A DNA stretch of 64,000 nucleotides from Hyphomicrobiales bacterium. GTDB lineage: Bacteria; Pseudomonadota; Alphaproteobacteria; Rhizobiales; Rhizobiaceae. The stretch lies in NCBI GenBank assembly GCA_900472295.1, contig UCIA01000028.1, positions 7,370-71,369 of the forward strand. The letters run 5' to 3'. How positions within the stretch are numbered: the stretch's first letter is position 1; the number at the start of each line of letters is the position of its first letter. The translations under genes were made by a program, and so were the position numbers. Under the pieces are notes generated by a model, which did no database searches, was not told the DNA's origin, and saw only the letters and a list, made by a program, of their open reading frames with translations. Positions 58,596-64,000 of the stretch are shown piece by piece.

Positions 58596-59135
58596 ATGGA
58601 CAGTCCAAAAGCAGCCGGCGTCCCGGTTCTCGAAACGGAGCGGACCATCATGCGGGCGCACCGGATCGATGATTTCGACGCCTATGCCGCCATGTGGGCC
58701 GAACCAGCCGTCACCCGCTTCATCGGCGGCAAGCCGCGGACGCGCGAGGAAAGCTGGATGCGGTTCCTCAGGCACGCCGGCCTGTGGTCTCTGCTCGGCT
58801 ATGGCTTCTGGGCGGTCGAGGACAAGGCCAGCGGCCGCTTCATCGGTGAAGCCGGGTTTCATGATCTCAAGCGCGATATAGAGCCGTCGCTCGAGGGCAT
58901 TCCGGAAGCCGGCTGGGCGCTGGCTCCCGAGGCGCATGGCAAGGGCCTTGCCAGCGAAATCGTCAAACGGGCGCTGGCCTGGGGCGACGAAACTTTTGCC
59001 GACGCACGAACCGTCTGCATCATCGACCCGGAAAACACCGGCTCGCTGAACGTTGCGGCAAAGTGCGGCTACACCAAGGTGCTGGAAACCACCTATCACG
59101 ACGGGCCGACGATCCTGCTCGAACGGCGGGTGTGA
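58596..59135 (+). CDS. GNAT N-acetyltransferase, RimJ/RimL type
   Basis: A 179-residue acetyltransferase. It starts with VLETERTIMRAHRIDDFDAY and has EDKASGRFIGEAGFHDL near 75. The acetyl-CoA loop is PEAGWALAPEAHGKGLASEIV near 105-125, and the C-terminal NVAAKCGYTKVLE is typical of the RimJ/RimL group. Substrate is unknown; these enzymes acetylate ribosomal proteins, antibiotics or small molecules. It is a single gene on the plus strand. Confidence 0.87.
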   Translation: MDSPKAAGVPVLETERTIMRAHRIDDFDAYAAMWAEPAVTRFIGGKPRTREESWMRFLRHAGLWSLLGYGFWAVEDKASGRFIGEAGFHDLKRDIEPSLEGIPEAGWALAPEAHGKGLASEIVKRALAWGDETFADARTVCIIDPENTGSLNVAAKCGYTKVLETTYHDGPTILLERRV

Positions 59136-59191
59136 AGCACTTCATCGACGCAATTGCCTCGTTCCGCAAAAATTGCCATCCTGATCTAGCT

Positions 59192-59237
59192 ACGCAATTC
59201 CGGTGGGAAACCGCTCACACGTTCCTGGAATTGCTCT
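59192..59237. repeat. Interspersed palindromic repeat before the OmpA-like gene
   Basis: ACGCAATTCCGG and CCTGGAATTGCTCT frame a short stem and loop. It ends just before the GGGGGAGG ribosome-binding site of the OmpA-like gene and is a copy of the family seen at 22532 and 57833. Confidence 0.55.
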
Positions 59238-59253
59238 TGGGGGAGGCAGGCCA

Positions 59254-60354
59254 ATGCGTACGATCAATGCGATACTTCTGAAGGTTTTTTGGGCGGGACT
59301 GCTGCTGTTTGCGGCCGTGCGGCTGGCGGGCGCCGATGCGACGGTGCCGACCGCCGACATCGAGGGTGCTGCCGATAATCATCTGGCCAAGCGCTATGAG
59401 GGGTCGTTCATCGTCTCCTACGAAAAATTCGCCTACACCGATTTCACCGTGCCGCTGTCGCCGCTGAAGCCGAGCGCCGATCCGGACGCGCGCGATACGA
59501 TGAACAATCGCGTCTTTGCACCGGACAAGAAGGCCGAGGTCGAAGGTGCGCTCAGCCGCATCGCCTATGTGCTGCCGGCCGAGCGCTCGCCGCTCGAAGT
59601 GCTGCGCAACTACCAGGATGTGATCCAGGCCGCCGGCGGCGAAGTGCTGTTCGACTGCAAGAAGGAAGAATGCGGCGGCGCCGCCGACCGGTCGTCGAGC
59701 GGCGGCGGCGGCGACATGAGCCTGATGATGTATTTCTTCCACGAAAGCGACGTCAAGGACGCGGCCTTTTCCAACGGCGCCTGCGCGCTGACCGCGGGCA
59801 TCAACGACCAGCGCTTTTTCGCCGCCAAGGTGCCGCAGGACGGTGGCGACGCCTATGTCACCGTGCAGACCTATTCGCTGATCGACGACCTCTACTGCAA
59901 GGAGCTCAACGGTCGCACCATTGCAGTGGTTCAGGTGCTGGAACCCAAGGCGCGCGACAAGAAGATGGTGGTGGTCGAGGCCGCCAAGATGGCGGATTCG
60001 CTGTCCGCCACCGGCTCGATTTCGCTCTACGGCATCTTCTTCGACACCGACAAGGCCGACATCAAGCCGGAATCGGAACCGACATTGAAGGAAATCTCGA
60101 CGCTGTTGACCAACGAGCCCGGCATGGCTGTGATCGTGGTCGGCCACACTGACAATCAGGGCGCTTTCGACTACAATATCGATCTGTCGTCGCGGCGGGC
60201 GCAGTCGGTGAAGGCGGCGCTGGTCTCGAAATACGGCATCGATGGCGGGCGGTTGACCGCCGCCGGCGCCGGCATGATGGCGCCCGTCGCCAGCAATGAC
60301 GACGAAGCCGGCCGCGCCAAGAACCGCCGCGTGGTGCTGGTCAAGGCGAACTGA
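59254..60354 (+). CDS. OmpA family protein with C-terminal peptidoglycan-binding domain
   Basis: A 366-residue secreted protein with a signal peptide (about 1-28, ending near RLAGADA). A unique middle region (about 29-245) contains two cysteines, FDCKKEECGG, likely a disulfide. The OmpA C-terminal domain (about 250-366) has FFDTDKADIKPES, VVGHTDNQGAFDYN and the binding residues NIDLSSRRAQSVKAAL. It is thought to link the outer membrane to peptidoglycan. No beta-barrel is predicted, so it may be a periplasmic protein. Start chosen by GGGGGAGG upstream. Confidence 0.87.
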   Translation: MRTINAILLKVFWAGLLLFAAVRLAGADATVPTADIEGAADNHLAKRYEGSFIVSYEKFAYTDFTVPLSPLKPSADPDARDTMNNRVFAPDKKAEVEGALSRIAYVLPAERSPLEVLRNYQDVIQAAGGEVLFDCKKEECGGAADRSSSGGGGDMSLMMYFFHESDVKDAAFSNGACALTAGINDQRFFAAKVPQDGGDAYVTVQTYSLIDDLYCKELNGRTIAVVQVLEPKARDKKMVVVEAAKMADSLSATGSISLYGIFFDTDKADIKPESEPTLKEISTLLTNEPGMAVIVVGHTDNQGAFDYNIDLSSRRAQSVKAALVSKYGIDGGRLTAAGAGMMAPVASNDDEAGRAKNRRVVLVKAN

Positions 60355-60379
60355 CGAAAATCGGCGACCGCTTGCCTCG

Positions 60380-62866
60380 TCATCCGGCCTTGCGCAATTT
60401 TCGCGCAAGGCCGTTCCAACGATCTTTGTCCGTCCCCGTTGCAGGTTCCGCCGGATTCAGCAGCCTCATGGAGGCGTTGAAAGGTTGCGGCCTGGCTATC
60501 GCATAGCCTTGCGCATAGTCGACGCCGATGGTCTTCAATGCCGCGATGATGCCGTCGCTTTCGGCGAATTCGGCAATGGTGCGCTTACCCATCACCTTGC
60601 CGATATGATGTATCATCTCGACCATGGCGCGGTCGATACGATCCTCCAGCATGTCCTTGACGAAGCTGCCGTCGATTTTCAGATAGTCGACGGGCAGGTG
60701 CTTCAGGTAGGCGAAGGACGACATGCCGGAGCCGAAGTCATCGAGGGCGAAGCGGCAACCCAACTCGCGCAGATCGGCAATGAAGCGCATGGCATTGGCG
60801 AGATCGGCGATGGCGCTGGTCTCCGTGATCTCCAGACATATCGTTTTCGGCGGAATGCCAGAGGCAAGAAACTGCTCGCGCAGGAAGCCGAGGAAGGTCT
60901 CGTCACCGAAGCTCGCGCCGGAAAGATTGATGGCACAGGTTGTGATGGGAGAAGCCAACGGATTGGCGAGGCGTGCCGCCAGGACGCGGAAGGTGTTGCG
61001 CACGACCCAACGGTCGATCGACGGCATCAGCCCGTAGCGCTCGGCAGCCGGAATGAAGCTGGCGGGCGAGACGACGAGACCGTCCTCGGCGGTCAGCCGC
61101 AGCAGGATCTCAATATGCGCGCCGGCTTCGGCGGCCGTCTCGTTCAGCGGCCAGATCTCCTGGGCATGAAGCGTAAAGCGGTTCTCTTCCAGCGCGGCGT
61201 GCAGGCGCTGAACCCAGGCCATCTCGCCGAAGCGTTCGCGCAAGGCGACATCGCTGTCACTGTGCAGCTGAACCCGGTTGCGGCCTTTTTCCTTGGCCAT
61301 GTAGCAGGCGACGTCCGCAGCCCGCAGAATCTCTTCAAGCGTGATTTCGGCATTGATGATCTGAACCATGCCGATACTGACGCTGCTGTTGAAGAGCCTG
61401 GCTTCCCAGGTGAAATGCAGGTCCTGCACCGTTGCACGCAGGCGTTCGGCGATGTCGACAGCGAGATCAAGGCTGCAATCGAACAGCAGAACGCCGAACT
61501 CGTCGCCACCCAGCCGCGCCAGCATGTCGCCCGGCCGCAGCGCATTGCCGAGAAGAACGGAAATCTGCCGCAGCAGCTGATCGCCGGCCGCATGACCACA
61601 TGTATCGTTGACAAGCTTGAACTGATCGAGATCCAGGCACATCAGAGCGTGCTGACGGGACTTGTGACGCAATTCGGCGATTTCCAACTCCAGCCGGCTT
61701 TCGAAGTTGCGACGGTTGGCAAGTCCGGTCAACGCATCATGAGAAGCCTGCCATGAGAGCCGCTCTATGTAGTCCTGCTCACGCGTCATGTCGTGGAAAG
61801 CCAGCACAGCGCCAACCACGCGGCCGGAAACGAACAGTGGCGCACCTGTCAGCGCGACTGGAACGACTGAGCCATTAGAGCTCTGCAGCAGTTGCGGGCG
61901 GACGCCGGAGGGGCGTGGCTCGCCAGCCAGCAGGCGCTCCACCAACCCGAGTTCCTCGATACCGGTATCCTTGTCCAGCAAGCGGAACAGCGATGCGATC
62001 GGCATGCCCCTGGCGGTGTGGAGCGAGTGTCCCAACAGTCGCTCGGCGACAGGGTTCATATAGTCCAACAGTCCGCCCGCTCCCGTGCTGATGACAGCCT
62101 GGCCGATCGAGGCGAGGGTGATCTGGGCGCGCTCGCGTTCGGCGTTGAGCGCGGATTGGAAAGCTCGGCGCTGCGCCAGCAGTTTGCGGGTGCGCCACAC
62201 GGCGAGCAGGATCAGCAAGGCGGCAGTAACCAGGTTGGCGAGCGTCAGCACCATCTTGATGAAACGGGATCCCTCGCCGAGGCTGTCGGAGAAGGCCTTG
62301 GACAGGGGACCTATCAGATGGTTGAGCTGATGGATTTCCGCTTTCCAGGTGTTGATTTGTGCAGCCGAAACCGCCCCTTCCACAAATCCCTGGTGTATCG
62401 TGGTGCCGAGCTGATCGATTTCAACGATCATGCTGTCGGCGGCCGTCCAACGCTGGATGGCAACGTCGAGATAGCTCACGTCGCGGAAGTTCTGGAATAG
62501 CCAGATCATCCCCGTCAGATCGTCAGGGTGGTTGCGGCCTTGCAGGAAGCCGGCACGCGCCGCATCGGTGTCGGGTTTTGATTGCTCAAGGGCAAGTCGA
62601 GCCGAACGATCGGCGAGCGGAACGGCAATGGCTCCGCGATACTCGTTGAAGAATTCTTCCTTGCCGGTATCGGCATAGAGACTGAGAAAATAGATGGCCT
62701 GCTTCTGTCCCTTGGACCAGTGGCTCTCGCCGCCGACATAGGCGCGAACGGCTGAGAGCGTGTAAAGGCTGCCGCTGGCAACCAGGGCCTGGACAAGAAC
62801 CACGAGGATGAATGGCCAGACCAGCCCGAGAAGACGGGGACCGGTGTCTGTTGGTGGCAGCCTCAT
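60380..62866 (-). CDS. Membrane GGDEF-EAL cyclic-di-GMP enzyme with PAS domain
   Basis: An 828-residue protein with two helices (about 12-35 and 203-223) bounding a periplasmic sensor of about 170 residues. A PAS domain follows (about 250-370, MNPVAERLLGHS), then GGDEF with intact LARLGGDEFG near 454, and EAL (about 560-800). In EAL the signature reads EILLRL instead of EALLR, but the later residues INLSG, EITET, DDFGSG, YLKID and YAQGY are kept, so hydrolysis of c-di-GMP seems likely. A TTG codon precedes the chosen ATG. Confidence 0.92.
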   Translation of the reverse strand: MRLPPTDTGPRLLGLVWPFILVVLVQALVASGSLYTLSAVRAYVGGESHWSKGQKQAIYFLSLYADTGKEEFFNEYRGAIAVPLADRSARLALEQSKPDTDAARAGFLQGRNHPDDLTGMIWLFQNFRDVSYLDVAIQRWTAADSMIVEIDQLGTTIHQGFVEGAVSAAQINTWKAEIHQLNHLIGPLSKAFSDSLGEGSRFIKMVLTLANLVTAALLILLAVWRTRKLLAQRRAFQSALNAERERAQITLASIGQAVISTGAGGLLDYMNPVAERLLGHSLHTARGMPIASLFRLLDKDTGIEELGLVERLLAGEPRPSGVRPQLLQSSNGSVVPVALTGAPLFVSGRVVGAVLAFHDMTREQDYIERLSWQASHDALTGLANRRNFESRLELEIAELRHKSRQHALMCLDLDQFKLVNDTCGHAAGDQLLRQISVLLGNALRPGDMLARLGGDEFGVLLFDCSLDLAVDIAERLRATVQDLHFTWEARLFNSSVSIGMVQIINAEITLEEILRAADVACYMAKEKGRNRVQLHSDSDVALRERFGEMAWVQRLHAALEENRFTLHAQEIWPLNETAAEAGAHIEILLRLTAEDGLVVSPASFIPAAERYGLMPSIDRWVVRNTFRVLAARLANPLASPITTCAINLSGASFGDETFLGFLREQFLASGIPPKTICLEITETSAIADLANAMRFIADLRELGCRFALDDFGSGMSSFAYLKHLPVDYLKIDGSFVKDMLEDRIDRAMVEMIHHIGKVMGKRTIAEFAESDGIIAALKTIGVDYAQGYAIARPQPFNASMRLLNPAEPATGTDKDRWNGLARKLRKAG

Positions 62867-63195
62867 CAAGCTCTCATGGAAATGGCCATGGCTCCTCGTG
62901 AATTGCCTGCCGACCAGATGTCGGCCAAGCGACGTCTTCTCCCAATGCCGCCTATATCTGGCGACGATTGACTGAAATAGCCTGCCGTCATTAACAGCGA
63001 ATAAATTCTTTGGATATTGCTTTCGGATTGTCCCTAATTCTGTGAAATTTGCTTGGCACGCAATCTTTCGCCAAAATTAGATTGTATTCGAGTAAATACA
63101 AGAATACATTTGGCATCGGGAGCTTGCAAGAGCGGGTGGAAACACCACGTGACGTGGCCCGCAAATGCTTGATTGCGTTGCGGAGCTTGGCCGCA
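62867..63195. other. AT-rich intergenic region
   Basis: This stretch of 329 bp between the IclR gene stop and the GGDEF-EAL start is distinctly AT-richer than its surroundings, especially 62995-63110. It has no supported gene and no clear terminator. TTGGCACG at 63053-63060 looks like a sigma-54 -24 element, but no matching -12 follows. Confidence 0.5.
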
Positions 63196-63948
63196 CTAGG
63201 TGAGGTTGCCTGCTTTCGCGCCTGCATGTTCAAGGGCTGAGGCATCCTCGCCGAAGGCGCGGGTGGCGCGGGCGGCAGCCTCCAGCAAAGCCGGCGTCAT
63301 GCGCCGCAGGAAGGCCGCATCGACGCGCGTCGATGGGCCGGCGAGCGTCAAGGCGCCAAGCAGAACGCGGCCCGGTCCGAACACCGGCGCCGATACGCCC
63401 GCCGTCTCGGGGTCGCGGTCGCCGATCGACAGATAATGGCAGGTCTGGCGGATGGTCTCGTAAGGCTCGCCCTGCTTGCCTGAAAACGCCGCCAGCACGC
63501 GGCCGCCCGAGCCGGAAAGCAACGGCAACAGGTCGCCTTCCCGGATCGTGTAGCGGATCGGATGTTTGGATTCGACGCGGTAGAGGCAGGTGCGGGCATC
63601 TCCGGAGCGGACATAGAACGCCACGCTTTCCCAGCTGCGCTCGGCGAGATCGCGCATGATTGGCAACAATATGTCGACCGCCGCCACCGAGCGTTGGTAG
63701 AGCGCGCCGAGCCGGAAGGTGGCCGGCCCGATGCGGTAGCGGCCATCGTCGAGCCGCTCCAGCAGTTGCCCGCGCAGCAAGGAGTTCGCCAGCCTCAGGA
63801 TCGTGCTCTTGTAGAGCCCGGTGCGCGCCGCGATTTCGGCCAGGCTGAGCGAGCGGTCGGCGGTGGCGAAAGCGTCGAGAATGGCGATCGCGCGGTCGAG
63901 CGCGGCAACGCCATCGGCCTGCAGAGGCTGAGGTCGCGCTTCGGTCAT
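63196..63948 (-). CDS. IclR family transcriptional regulator
   Basis: A 250-residue regulator. The N-terminal winged HTH has SLSLAEIAARTGLYKSTILRLANSL near 35-60, and the effector domain is IclR-type with a GSGGRVLAAFSG loop near 145 and a C-terminal LAGPSTRVDAAFLRRMTPALLEAA. Members sense aromatic or carboxylic metabolites. No target gene is adjacent on the visible side; its operon partner may lie beyond the window edge. The start is complete and 52 bases from the end of the window. Confidence 0.9.
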   Translation of the reverse strand: MTEARPQPLQADGVAALDRAIAILDAFATADRSLSLAEIAARTGLYKSTILRLANSLLRGQLLERLDDGRYRIGPATFRLGALYQRSVAAVDILLPIMRDLAERSWESVAFYVRSGDARTCLYRVESKHPIRYTIREGDLLPLLSGSGGRVLAAFSGKQGEPYETIRQTCHYLSIGDRDPETAGVSAPVFGPGRVLLGALTLAGPSTRVDAAFLRRMTPALLEAAARATRAFGEDASALEHAGAKAGNLT

Positions 63949-64000
63949 CTCACGGACGGTTTCATTCCAGTTTACCCGCTAGGACTCTTTGTTTTTGCGC

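Noticed and set aside
63053..63072. A sigma-54 promoter suggested by TTGGCACG
   Set aside because: At the fixed spacing the -12 element should read TTGC, but the bases are CTTT.
63049..63240. A 63-codon plus-strand frame in the AT-rich gap
   Set aside because: It overlaps the end of the IclR gene, has no Shine-Dalgarno and does not look like a protein.
1..64000. CRISPR arrays, prophage, insertion sequences or a genomic island
   Set aside because: I saw no spaced direct repeats, no cas, integrase or transposase genes, no tRNA attachment site and no obvious shift in composition beyond the AT-rich patch near 63 kb.

Overview
The window looks like an ordinary chromosomal stretch of a GC-rich alphaproteobacterium of the order Rhizobiales, most likely Mesorhizobium or a close Phyllobacteriaceae relative. 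The reasons are the rhizobial gene order lptC-lptA-lptB-rpoN-hpf-ptsN, an ornithine-lipid acyltransferase (olsB), the cysG-DUF2849-cysI-cysH-DUF934 sulfur operon, and several interspersed palindromic repeats of the kind common in rhizobial intergenic DNA. I saw no rRNA, tRNA, CRISPR array, transposase, integrase or prophage gene.

Layout. 1-6.5 kb: repeat, polA (minus), a candidate structured sRNA between polA and an M20 peptidase, an RNase D-like nuclease, and three small proteins. 6.7-15.4 kb: a class A PBP with a CtrA-like box, an SDR, an MFS/alcohol dehydrogenase pair divergent from an AraC regulator, a CPA2 antiporter and a host-attachment family protein. 15.4-20.7 kb: the assimilatory sulfate/sulfite reduction operon behind a 15-bp dyad. 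20.8-30.1 kb: GMC oxidoreductase, desaturase, grpE, a TRIC-like channel flanked by short repeats, olsB behind a Pho box, a hybrid histidine kinase, and AcuI/YhdH. 30.2-37.7 kb: two RNA methyltransferases with lspA, a WYL regulator with a VOC-EVE-VOC cluster, an ornithine cyclodeaminase homologue, LapA, ihfB and sppA. 37.9-44.1 kb: LPS export and nitrogen-sigma block, then DUF1150 and hsp20 (minus) behind a sigma-32 promoter and a ROSE-like leader. 44.2-54.6 kb: nucleoside hydrolase, two tandem small membrane proteins, a LysE exporter/AraC/tryptophanase/YbaK group, amidase, ribokinase, Ada-like methyltransferase, DUF2244 and nth. 54.6-64 kb: a tripartite tricarboxylate transporter, DUF2214, a GNAT, an OmpA-like protein, a GGDEF-EAL protein and an IclR regulator.

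The main interest is regulatory rather than a novel multigene system. It comprises a polA-adjacent sRNA with three C-rich loops; a matched sigma-32 promoter plus ROSE-type thermometer before hsp20; a three-unit Pho box plus -10 before olsB; a full CtrA box before the PBP; and two short tandem repeats, one at the hpf stop codon and one just before tnaA. Functions are assigned from motifs and family memory alone; no database search was run.
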